The notes below the pieces were generated by a model. That model saw only the letters and a list, made by a program, of their open reading frames with translations. It was not told where the DNA came from and ran no database searches. The position numbers were made by a program, and so were the translations under genes. Of a DNA stretch of 64,000 nt, positions 57,189 to 64,000 are shown piece by piece (position 1 is the first letter of the stretch; every line of letters starts with the position of its first letter). Source of the stretch: Loktanella sp. 3ANDIMAR09 (GTDB taxonomy: Bacteria; Pseudomonadota; Alphaproteobacteria; Rhodobacterales; Rhodobacteraceae); NCBI RefSeq assembly GCF_001420005.1, contig NZ_LJAK01000003.1, forward strand, positions 62,001-126,000, given 5' to 3'.

Positions 57189-58060
57189 CGGCGCGACAAC
57201 ACGATCAGCGTCACGCCGAACAGGATCATCGGCAGGCTGAGCAATTGGCCCATCGTCAGACCCCATGCGCCGAAATCCAGCGCCCAGCCCAGCGGGTTGC
57301 CCGGGCCCTGAAACTGCGCATCGGGCTGGCGTACGAATTCGACCATGAACCGCGCCAGCGCATAGCCTGCGCAGAACACGCCCGTGATGAACCAGGGTGT
57401 TTTCAACCCGCCCCGGCGATACACGAGGAACAGCAGGATCGCGCCCAGCACCAACCCCTCGAGTGCGGATTCGTACAACTGACTGGGGTGCCGGGCACAC
57501 AGTCCCACGATGTCGCCACAGTCCTGTGCCGCGGCCCCCGGAAACACCACAGCCCAGGGCACGTCGGTCGGGCGCCCCCAGAGCTCTGCGTTGACGAAAT
57601 TCGCGATACGCACCAGCAGGATCGCGGGTGTCGCGGCCAGACAGGTCACATCCGCCATCGACCCGAACGACGCGCCGTTGCGGCGGCTGAACAGATAGAC
57701 CGCCAGAACGACTCCCAGAAATCCGCCGTGAAACGACATGCCGCCGGTCCAGATCGCGGGAATTTCCAGCGGATTGGCCAGGTAGTAGGCTGGTTGATAG
57801 AACAGACAGTAGCCCAGACGCCCGCCCGCGATCACGCCCACCACGATATAGGTCAGGTAATCTTCCAGCCGCGCCGCCGGGACCGGGGGTTCACCGCGCC
57901 ACAGCGCGGGGCGGTTCAGTGCCTGCTTGATCATCTGATAGCCGATGGCGATGCCCACGATATAGGCCAGCGCATACCACCGCAGGGCAAAACTGCGCCC
58001 GAACAGGTCGATCGAAAACACCTCGGGGGAGATGTCGGGAAAGGGAAGGGCGGCCAACAT
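57185..58060 (-). CDS. lgt: Prolipoprotein diacylglyceryl transferase
   Basis: This 291-residue membrane enzyme attaches diacylglycerol to the lipobox Cys of prolipoproteins. It has about seven membrane segments, the conserved RWYALAYIVG near the N-terminus, GGMSFHGGFLG with the essential His, and RIANFVNAELWGRPT with the Lgt signature Arg and Asn. RHPSQLYESALEGLVL is the periplasmic motif. ATG 58060 is chosen; upstream in-frame starts would lengthen the tail unusually. Its activity is needed by the lipoproteins at 7662 and 44068. Confidence 0.96.
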   Translation of the reverse strand: MLAALPFPDISPEVFSIDLFGRSFALRWYALAYIVGIAIGYQMIKQALNRPALWRGEPPVPAARLEDYLTYIVVGVIAGGRLGYCLFYQPAYYLANPLEIPAIWTGGMSFHGGFLGVVLAVYLFSRRNGASFGSMADVTCLAATPAILLVRIANFVNAELWGRPTDVPWAVVFPGAAAQDCGDIVGLCARHPSQLYESALEGLVLGAILLFLVYRRGGLKTPWFITGVFCAGYALARFMVEFVRQPDAQFQGPGNPLGWALDFGAWGLTMGQLLSLPMILFGVTLIVLSRR

Positions 58061-58169
58061 GCCGCCATCTGTGTAATCGGGCGCGGGTGAAGTCAACCAG
58101 CCGCGCTTGAATACAGGCGCGCCGCCGCCCATATACGGTGTAACAAATTCCTCAGCGCAGGTGGATACC

Positions 58170-58412
58170 ATGCAACAACGCGGCAAGATTTTCGACGACA
58201 TCAGCCAATTGATGACCAACGCGATGGGCGTGGCCCAGGGGGCCAAGGACGAGGCGAACAATGCCATCTCGGGCATGATGGATCGCTGGCTGGCCGACCG
58301 CGATTTTGTCACGCGCGAAGAATTCGACGCCGTCCGCGCCATGGCGCAAAAGGCACGCGAAGAGAACGCGGCCCTGCTTGCACGGATCGAGGCGCTGGAG
58401 GCCAAGGGCTGA
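58170..58412 (+). CDS. UbiK-type accessory factor (YqiC/BMFP family)
   Basis: This 80-residue helical protein has GKIFDDISQLMTNAMG at the N-terminus and VTREEFDAVRAMAQKAREENAALLARIEALE as a C-terminal coiled coil. UbiK helps the ubiquinone-synthesis complex in the cytoplasm and can fuse membranes in vitro. GGTGGA precedes ATG 58170. It is divergent from lgt across 109 bases. Confidence 0.88.
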   Translation: MQQRGKIFDDISQLMTNAMGVAQGAKDEANNAISGMMDRWLADRDFVTREEFDAVRAMAQKAREENAALLARIEALEAKG

Positions 58413-58441
58413 TCTGACCCGCGATAGCGGACATCGAAACA

Positions 58442-58473
58442 ACACCCGCCCGCATCTGCGTGGCGGGTGTTTT
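58442..58473 (+). terminator. Rho-independent terminator after ubiK
   Basis: ACACCCGCC and GGCGGGTGT form a nine-base stem with an 11-base loop, followed by TTTTG. Confidence 0.85.
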
Positions 58474-58509
58474 GTTGTGCGCGGCACGCCGGTGGTCTAG
58501 GCGGTGCAG

Positions 58510-58842
58510 ATGGATGATACCCTGCCACCGTGCCCCGAATGTGCTGCCGACATGACCTATGCGGTCGATGCCTTGCTGAATTGTCCCGCCTGCGGCCATG
58601 CGTGGTCAGCCGGGGATACCGCCGCTGATGTGGTGCGCGATGCGGTGGGCAACCCGCTGATGGATGGCGACACGGTCGCCGTGATCAAGGATCTGCGCCT
58701 CAAGGGGGGGGCTGGTGTGGTCAAGGTCGGTACAAAGGTCAGCAATATCCGTCTGGTGGACGGTGATCACGATATCGACTGCAAGGTCCCCGGCTTTGGC
58801 CAGATGGGACTGAAATCACAATTCGTGAAAAAGGTGACCTAG
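58510..58842 (+). CDS. yjdM: YjdM (PhnA-type) zinc-ribbon protein
   Basis: This 110-residue protein has an N-terminal zinc ribbon CPECAADMTYAVDALLNCPACGHAW and the PhnA domain VVRDAVGNPLMDGDTVAVIKDLRLKG and IDCKVPGFGQMGLKSQFVKKV. Despite the old name, the family is not shown to act on phosphonates. GTG 58504 is an alternative start. It meets comM tail to tail. Confidence 0.92.
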   Translation: MDDTLPPCPECAADMTYAVDALLNCPACGHAWSAGDTAADVVRDAVGNPLMDGDTVAVIKDLRLKGGAGVVKVGTKVSNIRLVDGDHDIDCKVPGFGQMGLKSQFVKKVT

Positions 58843-58866
58843 GCGCAGGGTCAATTTGTCGGGGTC

Positions 58867-60381
58867 CTAGACCTCCTTGGTCAGGGTCAGTCGAAAACTG
58901 ACGGCCTCGGCGATATGGGCGCGGCACACGTCATCGCTGGATTCGAGATCGGCAATCGTGCGGGCGACGCGCAGCACGCGGTGATACCCCCGTGCCGACA
59001 GGCCAAAGCGTTCGGCCACGTCGCGCAGCAATGCGCGGCCTGCATCATCAGGGGTGGCAACAGACTCCAGCATCTCGCCTTGTGCATCGGCGTTGGACCA
59101 CATCGCGGGTTCCCCGGCGTAGCGATCCGTCTGGATGCGGCGCGCGCCTGCAATGCGCTGCGCGATCACCTGTGATGTTTCGCCCGTCGCGGGCAAGTCG
59201 AGGTCGGAATAGGCCACGGGCGGCACTTCGACCCGCAAATCAAAACGATCCATCAGTGGCCCGGAGATGCGTCCAAGGTAATCGTCGCCGCAGACGGGTG
59301 CGCGCCCGCAGGCGCGGGCCGGATCGGGCAGATATCCGCATTTGCACGGGTTCGCGGCCGCCACCAGCATGAACCGACAAGGATAGCGGACATGCGCATT
59401 GGCGCGGGCGACAACCACCTCGCCGGTCTCGATGGGTTGTCGCAGCGTTTCCAGCACCTGACGCGGAAATTCCGGGAATTCGTCCATGAACAGCACACCG
59501 TTGTGCGCCAGGCTGATTTCCCCTGGTTTGGCACCGCGCCCGCCACCGACGATGGCGGGGGTGGAGGCGGTGTGATGCGGTTCGCGAAACGGGCGGGTGC
59601 GGTTGATGCCGCCCTCGGTCAGCAATCCCGCGACCGAATGGATCATCGAGGTTTCCAGCGCCTCGACCGGCGTCAGAGGCGGCAACAGACCGGGCAGGCG
59701 CGCGGCGAGCATGGATTTGCCCGATCCCGGCGTGCCGACCATCATCAGGTGGTGCCGCCCGGCCGCCGCGATTTCCAGCGCGCGTTTTGCACGTTCCTGA
59801 CCCTTGACCTCGGACAGGCAGCGCGCGCCGCTGTGATGGGTGACCTCTCCGGCCTCGGCGGGGTCCAGCACGCGGCGTCCGGTGAAATGGTCGATGGCCT
59901 GCGACAGCGTGGCAGGTGCCAGAACGCGGACGCTGTCGACCCAGGCGGCCTCTGCACCGCAAGGCTGCGGACACATCAGCGCGCGATCCTCTGCCCCTGC
60001 GGCCACGGCGGCGGGCAGCGCGCCTGTGACAGGCACCAATGTGCCGTTCAGCGACAGCTCGCCCAGGGCCACGGTGGCGGCGATGTCGTCCTTGGGCAGA
60101 ATATCGATTGCGCCCAGCACCGCGAGGGCGATGGGTAGATCGAAATGCGACCCTTCCTTGAGGATGTCGGCGGGCGATAGGTTGATGCTGATGCGCGCGC
60201 TGGGCAGGGCGATGGCCAGCGCTGCGAGGGCCGCCCGTACCCGTTCGCGTGCCTCGGAGACAGCCTTGTCGGGCAAGCCCACGATGGCAAAGGCCGGCAG
60301 TCCGGGTGTGACGGCGCATTGCACCTGCACCAGCCGCGCGTCGATGCCGTCAAAGGCGACTGTATAGGCAAGGGCGGTCAT
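58867..60381 (-). CDS. comM: ComM / YifB-type AAA+ Mg-chelatase-like ATPase
   Basis: This 504-residue protein has an N-terminal Lon-protease-like fold domain (MTALAYTVAFDGIDARLVQVQ and ISINLSPADILKEGSHFDLP). The AAA+ part has Walker A VGTPGSGKSMLA, Walker B VLFMDEFPEFPRQVLE and the zinc-binding loop NPCKCGYLPDPARACGRAPVC. ComM is a hexameric branch-migration helicase that extends integration of incoming DNA in natural transformation; in Rhodobacter it helps recipients of gene-transfer agents. Two TTAACC half-sites lie upstream. Confidence 0.95.
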   Translation of the reverse strand: MTALAYTVAFDGIDARLVQVQCAVTPGLPAFAIVGLPDKAVSEARERVRAALAALAIALPSARISINLSPADILKEGSHFDLPIALAVLGAIDILPKDDIAATVALGELSLNGTLVPVTGALPAAVAAGAEDRALMCPQPCGAEAAWVDSVRVLAPATLSQAIDHFTGRRVLDPAEAGEVTHHSGARCLSEVKGQERAKRALEIAAAGRHHLMMVGTPGSGKSMLAARLPGLLPPLTPVEALETSMIHSVAGLLTEGGINRTRPFREPHHTASTPAIVGGGRGAKPGEISLAHNGVLFMDEFPEFPRQVLETLRQPIETGEVVVARANAHVRYPCRFMLVAAANPCKCGYLPDPARACGRAPVCGDDYLGRISGPLMDRFDLRVEVPPVAYSDLDLPATGETSQVIAQRIAGARRIQTDRYAGEPAMWSNADAQGEMLESVATPDDAGRALLRDVAERFGLSARGYHRVLRVARTIADLESSDDVCRAHIAEAVSFRLTLTKEV

Positions 60382-60429
60382 GGTGGCCTGTCATGGTTGC
60401 CGCGCCAGTTGACCGCGAGATCGTTGTTA

Positions 60430-60458
60430 ATTGGTTAACGTCGCTGATTGGTTAACGT
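60430..60458 (-). promoter_or_regulatory. Tandem TTAACC repeats upstream of comM
   Basis: ATTGGTTAACGT occurs twice (60430-60441 and 60447-60458) with a 17-base period, about 50-75 bases upstream of comM. Read on the gene's strand each contains TTAACCAAT, a close match to CtrA half-sites (TTAACC), and one is followed by a further TTAAC. Confidence 0.5.
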
Positions 60459-60479
60459 GGGGGGGATTTCGATGCTGGA

Positions 60480-60532
60480 GGGGGCGCTGCCCCCGCCTGC
60501 GGCCCCCCGGGATATTTTGGACCAGAAGAAGA
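60480..60532 (+). repeat. Dispersed intergenic element, copy C (variant)
   Basis: A perfect GGGGGC-GCT-GCCCCC hairpin (60480-60494) is followed by CCCCCCGGGATATTTTGG and ACCAGAAGAAG, ending at the GST stop codon. The GGGATATTTTGGxCxAGAAGAAG part matches the second module of copies A and B in spirit, but the 22-bp palindrome is absent. Confidence 0.6.
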
Positions 60533-61399
60533 TCAGACCATGGCCATGAATTTCGGCCATGCAGCAGGATCGGCCACCGTCTTGTCACGGCAGAATGCGT
60601 TGCAAAATCCGAACGTGCGACCGTCCATGGTCATCAGGTGGGTGACCGGGTCCCCCGAATGGGGACATGTCCGGTTTTCGGCTGTCCCCTGATCAACAGC
60701 GCGGGCGTGCAGTGGCGCAGGGCCGGGCCAGGGGCGTTCGGGCAGGTCCATCGCATAGGGCATCGGGTCGTAGCGCTGCGTCAGCCCCATCGCCCGCCAT
60801 TGCCGGATCAGCGGATCGTTCAGGTGGGCCGCGACATAGGCCTGCGCCGCGTCCGACACCGGCAGGTCATAGGTGGCGATGCGCAGTGCCACCGGCGCGT
60901 AGAAAACATCTGCCAGAGAATAGCGTCCGAACAGCCAGGGCCCGCCTGCCCCGTGGCGCGCGCGGGCCAGCGCCCAGAGTGTTTCCAGCCGGGCCAGATC
61001 GGCCAACACGCCGGGCTTGGGGGCGAACCCCTGCCAGCCGTGGGCCACCATCATCGGGCAATCGCCGCGCAGGGCGGCGAATCCGCTATGCATCTCGGCC
61101 ACAAGCGATCGGGCCAGCGCGCGGGCACCGGGATCGGCCGGGTACAGACCGGCCTGAGGATGCGCCTCGGCCAGTGTTTCGGCCATGGCGATGCTGTCGG
61201 TCACCACATGGCCCTGCGGCGTCCGCAACACCGGGACGGTGCGTGCCGGTGCCAGATCAGCAAGGTCGGCTGCCATCGTTCCGGAATAGAGCCCCACCAT
61301 ATGGCTGCGGTAGGGCAGATCAAAGGCCGCGAGCATCAACCATCCGCGCAGGGACCAGCTGGAAAACGTGCGGTCTCCGATAAACAGGTCGTAGGTCAT
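60533..61399 (-). CDS. Glutathione S-transferase with C-terminal TRASH/YHS-like metal-binding tail
   Basis: Of 288 residues, about 1-230 form a GST: N-terminal thioredoxin-like part with RTFSSWSLRGW and ARTVPVLRTPQGHVVTDSIAMAETLAE (glutathione-binding cis-Pro and Asp-Ser), then an all-helical domain with LFGRYSLADVFYAPVALR. Residues about 244-284 hold CPHSGDPV...DGRTFGFCNAFCRDKTVADPAAWPKF, resembling TRASH/YHS metal-binding domains (Cys, Cys, Cys spacing with F-x-F-C-x-x-F-C). The combination suggests a thiol- or metal-responsive GST. The start is ATG 61399. Confidence 0.85.
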   Translation of the reverse strand: MTYDLFIGDRTFSSWSLRGWLMLAAFDLPYRSHMVGLYSGTMAADLADLAPARTVPVLRTPQGHVVTDSIAMAETLAEAHPQAGLYPADPGARALARSLVAEMHSGFAALRGDCPMMVAHGWQGFAPKPGVLADLARLETLWALARARHGAGGPWLFGRYSLADVFYAPVALRIATYDLPVSDAAQAYVAAHLNDPLIRQWRAMGLTQRYDPMPYAMDLPERPWPGPAPLHARAVDQGTAENRTCPHSGDPVTHLMTMDGRTFGFCNAFCRDKTVADPAAWPKFMAMV

Positions 61400-61476
61400 G
61401 GCGGATCTCCCTCATGTCGATCCACTTTAGCGGGCAAATGCCGCGTCGCGCCAACGGTGATTCGTGATGGGGGTCA

Positions 61477-62049
61477 TCAAGGGCGGTGATTGACGGCCCC
61501 CAGCGTCCAGCCGTCTGCGCCGCGGTCCATCCTGCTGACGCTCAGTGGGTCGATGCTGTGGCCCATCGCCTGATAGGCACTGCCCCCGGCGCGGGTGAAC
61601 TGCGACATGATCGTGCCCATGTGTGCCACCACGATCAGATGGCGCGGGGCATGGGTCGCAATCAGCGCGTCGATTGCCGCGGTGACCCTTTGCGTCAGGT
61701 CGTTCCAGCTCTCGCCCGCGGGGGCGCGCAGGTCGCCGGGCTGTTCCCAGAACTGGCGCGACAGCACCGGGTCGCGGGCACTGACCTGTGTATGGTGCAG
61801 GCCGTCCCATACGCCAAAGTCGATTTCGCGCAATGCCGGGTCATGGGGCAGACGCAGGCGGTCACCCTGGATGGCATCTGCCGTGGTCACGGCGCGGATC
61901 AGATCCGACGAAACGATCGGCCCGGTCGGCAGGTGGTCGGCGAGCCGCGCCAGCGCAGCTCGGTCGGACAGATCCGCCGGAACATCACGCCAGCCGGTCA
62001 TGGATTTTTGATGGGTCGGCCCATGCCGGATCAGCCAGAGCGTTGTCAT
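61477..62049 (-). CDS. Histidine phosphatase (possible alpha-ribazole phosphatase, CobC-like)
   Basis: This 190-residue member of the phosphoglycerate-mutase superfamily has WLIRHGPTHQ (phosphorylated His in RHG), SSDLIRAVTTADAI, LREIDFGVWDG and VVAHMGTIMSQF with the second His. It overlaps cobU by four bases, so a role in the nucleotide-loop branch of cobalamin synthesis is likely, though the family has many substrates. Confidence 0.85.
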   Translation of the reverse strand: MTTLWLIRHGPTHQKSMTGWRDVPADLSDRAALARLADHLPTGPIVSSDLIRAVTTADAIQGDRLRLPHDPALREIDFGVWDGLHHTQVSARDPVLSRQFWEQPGDLRAPAGESWNDLTQRVTAAIDALIATHAPRHLIVVAHMGTIMSQFTRAGGSAYQAMGHSIDPLSVSRMDRGADGWTLGAVNHRP

Positions 62050-62570
62050 GTCGCGGCCTTGAGTATCAGGGGCAGGCCGGCCAACACGGCGACCACCTGA
62101 TCGGCCTGTGCAGCCAGATCGCGGTTCAGGCGGCCCTGTGCCGCGCGGAACCTGCGCGACAGTGCGTTATCCGGGACGATACCCATGCCCACCTCGTTGG
62201 ACACCACGACCACAGGGCAGGGGCAGGCGGCGATCGCATCCAGCAGATCGGCACAGGCGCGGTCCACATCCGCATCTGCCAATATGACATTTGTCAGCCA
62301 CAACGTGACGCAGTCCAGGAGCACCACGGCGTCCGGCGATTGCGCACGCAGGACCTGCGGGGCATCCATCGGGGCCTCTATCGTGGTCCAGTCCGGCCCG
62401 CGTTGCCTGCGGTGGGCCGCAATTTTCGCCCGCATCTCGTCGTCAAAGGCCTGCGCTGTCGCAACGTAAATCCTTGAAATGCCTGTGTCGGGCAAAAGCG
62501 TTTCTGCATAGGCAGACTTGCCAGAGTTGGCACCGCCTAGAACGAAAGTAACTTTGGCCAACTTTTTCAT
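62046..62570 (-). CDS. cobU: Adenosylcobinamide kinase / adenosylcobinamide-phosphate guanylyltransferase
   Basis: This 174-residue enzyme phosphorylates adenosylcobinamide and then adds GMP in cobalamin assembly. It has the P-loop VLGGANSGKSAYAE (10-23), DDEMRAKIAAHRRQR with the catalytic His, LLDCVTLWLTN and VVVSNEVGMGIVPDN. It is the first of two overlapping genes and divergent from rpoH. No cobalamin riboswitch was seen upstream. Confidence 0.97.
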   Translation of the reverse strand: MKKLAKVTFVLGGANSGKSAYAETLLPDTGISRIYVATAQAFDDEMRAKIAAHRRQRGPDWTTIEAPMDAPQVLRAQSPDAVVLLDCVTLWLTNVILADADVDRACADLLDAIAACPCPVVVVSNEVGMGIVPDNALSRRFRAAQGRLNRDLAAQADQVVAVLAGLPLILKAAT

Positions 62571-62600
62571 GGAACTTTAATGCTTTCGTCGCGTTCTCAA
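62571..62600 (+). promoter_or_regulatory. Candidate ECF sigma-factor promoter of rpoH (RpoHII)
   Basis: GGAACTT (62571-62577) is followed by CGTT at 62592-62595 (16 bases after GGAAC) and TCTCAA at 62595-62600. This fits either an EcfG-type (GGAAC-N16-CGTT) or a classical sigma-E-type (GGAACTT-N16/17-TCxAA) promoter. It starts one base beyond the divergent cobU start codon. It does not match the TGATCC/TAAGA type of Rhodobacter RpoE. Confidence 0.45.
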
Positions 62601-62659
62601 CCCAAGTTCAAGCTGTACCCGTTCGGAATGACAAACAGCAAGCTTCAGGGGGATGACCA

Positions 62660-63538
62660 ATGGCGTTTGATGGATTTTCAGATCAGAAACTATCACGCAC
62701 AGCAATGAAGGCCGAATTGCTGGATGCGGAAACAGAACTCAGACTGGCCTATGCCTGGCGCGACGAGCGATGCGAGGAAAGCCTGCACCGCCTGATCACC
62801 GCATACATGCGTTTGGCCATTTCCATGGCGGCCAAGTTCAAACGCTACGGTGCGCCGATGAACGACCTCATTCAGGAGGCCTCTGTGGGCCTCATGAAGG
62901 CGGCCGAAAAATTCGACCCCGATCGCGGCGTGCGGTTTTCGACCTATGCGGTCTGGTGGATCAAGGCGTCCATCCAGGACTACGTGATGCGCAACTGGTC
63001 GATGGTGCGCACCGGGTCCACGTCCAGCCAGAAATCCCTGTTTTTCAACATGCGCCGGGTGCAGGCGCGTCTGGAACGCGAAGCTGCGGCTGAAGGGCGC
63101 AAGCTGGAGGGGCACGTGATGCGCCAGTTGATTTCGACAGAGGTGGGCGTTCCGCTGCACGATGTCGAAATGATGGAAGGCCGCCTGTCCGGGTCCGACT
63201 ATTCGCTGAATGCGACCCAATCCTCCGAGGATGAGGGACGCGAGTGGATCGACGCGTTGCAGGACGACAGCTCTCAGGCGGCGGAAAACGTGGAATTGTC
63301 GCATGACAACGAACGTCTGCGTGGCTGGTTGCTGGCGGCATTGTCCGATCTGAACGACCGCGAACGATTCATCGTGCGTGAACGCAAGATCCGCGACGAC
63401 CCTCGCACCCTCGAAAGCCTGGGGACAGAGCTTGGGCTGTCAAAGGAACGCGTACGTCAGCTGGAGGCCGCAGCCTTTGGCAAGATGCGCAAGAACCTCG
63501 AGAGTCAGAGCCGGGAAGTGATGAACTTCCTCGCATGA
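62660..63538 (+). CDS. rpoH: RNA polymerase sigma factor RpoH, RpoHII type
   Basis: This 292-residue sigma-32-family factor has region 2 with RLAISMAAKFKRYGAPMNDLIQEA and VRFSTYAVWWIKASIQDYVMRNW. It carries the diagnostic RpoH box QKSLFFNMRR and region 4 LSDLNDRERFIVRERK plus LGLSKERVRQLEAAAF. The N-terminus and the A-x-A-W-R-D-E-R stretch resemble Rhodobacter RpoHII, which responds to singlet oxygen and other oxidative stress and overlaps the heat-shock regulon. AGGGGG precedes ATG 62660. Its stop overlaps the ChaN-like gene start (ATGA). Confidence 0.95.
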   Translation: MAFDGFSDQKLSRTAMKAELLDAETELRLAYAWRDERCEESLHRLITAYMRLAISMAAKFKRYGAPMNDLIQEASVGLMKAAEKFDPDRGVRFSTYAVWWIKASIQDYVMRNWSMVRTGSTSSQKSLFFNMRRVQARLEREAAAEGRKLEGHVMRQLISTEVGVPLHDVEMMEGRLSGSDYSLNATQSSEDEGREWIDALQDDSSQAAENVELSHDNERLRGWLLAALSDLNDRERFIVRERKIRDDPRTLESLGTELGLSKERVRQLEAAAFGKMRKNLESQSREVMNFLA

Positions 63539-64000
63539 TCCGGCTGATCGCGGCTATTTGCCTTGCGACACCTGTTGTCGCTGACGTCGGTCCGTTGCCA
63601 CGGGCCGACGTTTTCGTGTTGGGTGAACTGCATGACAATCCCGACCATCACGCCATGCAGGCGGAGCTGACGGCCCGGATCGCGCCCAGCGCGCTGGTGT
63701 TCGAAATGATCAGTCCGGAGGATGCAGATGCGGTGACGCAGATCACCGATGTCGCAGCGCTGGCGGAGACCCTGCGCTGGGCGGAAAAAGGCTGGCCGGA
63801 TTTCGCGATGTATCACCCCATCTTTCTGGCGGCACCGGATGCCATCATCGTCGGGGCCGATGTGGACCGCGATGACCTGATGGCCGCGATGCAAGGCAGT
63901 GCAGCCGATGTGCTGGGAATTGGCGTGACGGGTTTCAACCTGTGGACAAACTTCGGACCCGACTATGACGGGCTGATCGCCGATCAACGTGATGCCCATT
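63535..64000 (+). CDS. ChaN-family lipoprotein-like protein (C-terminus cut by window edge)
   Basis: The gene starts at ATG 63535 inside the rpoH stop and runs off the right edge with 155 residues visible. A signal-like N-terminus (IRLIAAICLATPVVA) is followed by FVLGELHDNPDHHAMQ, the ChaN signature with Glu and His metal or haem ligands, then ALVFEMISPEDADAV and WPDFAMYHPIFLAAPDA. Known members bind haem or iron at the outer membrane. No lipobox Cys is seen at the signal end, so it may be periplasmic here. Coupling to rpoH suggests shared oxidative-stress control. Confidence 0.85.
   Translation, partial: MIRLIAAICLATPVVADVGPLPRADVFVLGELHDNPDHHAMQAELTARIAPSALVFEMISPEDADAVTQITDVAALAETLRWAEKGWPDFAMYHPIFLAAPDAIIVGADVDRDDLMAAMQGSAADVLGIGVTGFNLWTNFGPDYDGLIADQRDAH

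Noticed and set aside
62571-62659. Cobalamin riboswitch near cobU
   Set aside because: The gap is only 89 bases, lacks the B12 box and is occupied by the rpoH leader.

Overview
The window is ordinary, gene-dense alphaproteobacterial chromosome, most likely from the Roseobacter group of the Rhodobacteraceae. The evidence for that placement is the high GC content, an F1-only atpHAGDC cluster, an Hsp20-DUF1150 pair, a TIGR01459 HAD protein, a Hint-domain protein, an RpoHII-type sigma factor with a joined ChaN-like gene, and trpS, murJ and glnD neighbours typical of that family. Genus and species cannot be fixed by eye. I saw no rRNA, tRNA, CRISPR array, prophage, transposase or integrase. No gap between genes exceeds 300 bases.

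Layout. 1-8864: a partial universal stress protein, a class IV aminotransferase, trpS, a catalytically degenerate rhomboid-like protein, and a minus-strand run lppC-like, glnD, murJ. 8980-12789: rsmI-yraN, gshB, a DUF2125 protein and a ChaC-like gamma-glutamylcyclotransferase. 12848-17092: a two-gene ExbB/MotA-like plus giant coiled-coil OmpA/MotB-like motor, facing an M23 peptidase coupled to clpA. 19560-26197: gloB, a methyltransferase and the F1 ATP synthase operon. 26321-37383: an H-type lectin, prs, a DsbA-like isomerase with an alpha/beta hydrolase, the ribF-ycgN-ltaE operon, a MaoC protein, a HAD protein, a family II pyrophosphatase, a DUF2161 protein, a TraB/GumN protein and a secreted acidic beta-helix protein. 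37463-39723: groESL with a CIRCE operator. 39787-46380: alternative oxidase, dienelactone hydrolase, an arginine:glycine-type amidinotransferase joined to a DMT transporter, a NUDIX hydrolase, a lipase-like lipoprotein and purEK. 46448-52572: DUF465, hsp20-DUF1150, a response regulator, a winged-helix/ATP sulfurylase/APS kinase reading frame with palindromes upstream, trxB and a divergent Lrp regulator. 52631-64000: a Hint protein, a YbdK-type ligase, a conserved 59-residue protein, lgt-midA-pgeF, ubiK, yjdM, comM, a GST with a metal-binding tail, cobC-like/cobU and rpoH (RpoHII)-chaN.

Themes. Thiol and redox chemistry recurs (gshB, ChaC-like, gloB, YbdK, GST, trxB, DsbA-like). So does protein quality control and heat or oxidative stress (clpA, groESL, hsp20, rpoH), and cell-envelope work (murJ, M23, lgt, pgeF, the motor pair). 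The items most worth following up are the ExbB/OmpA coiled-coil motor pair, the regulator-enzyme fusion for sulfate activation with matching palindromes in its promoter, the rhomboid homologue that has lost its catalytic residues, the amidinotransferase-transporter pair, and a secreted protein with an exact 27-residue acidic repeat.
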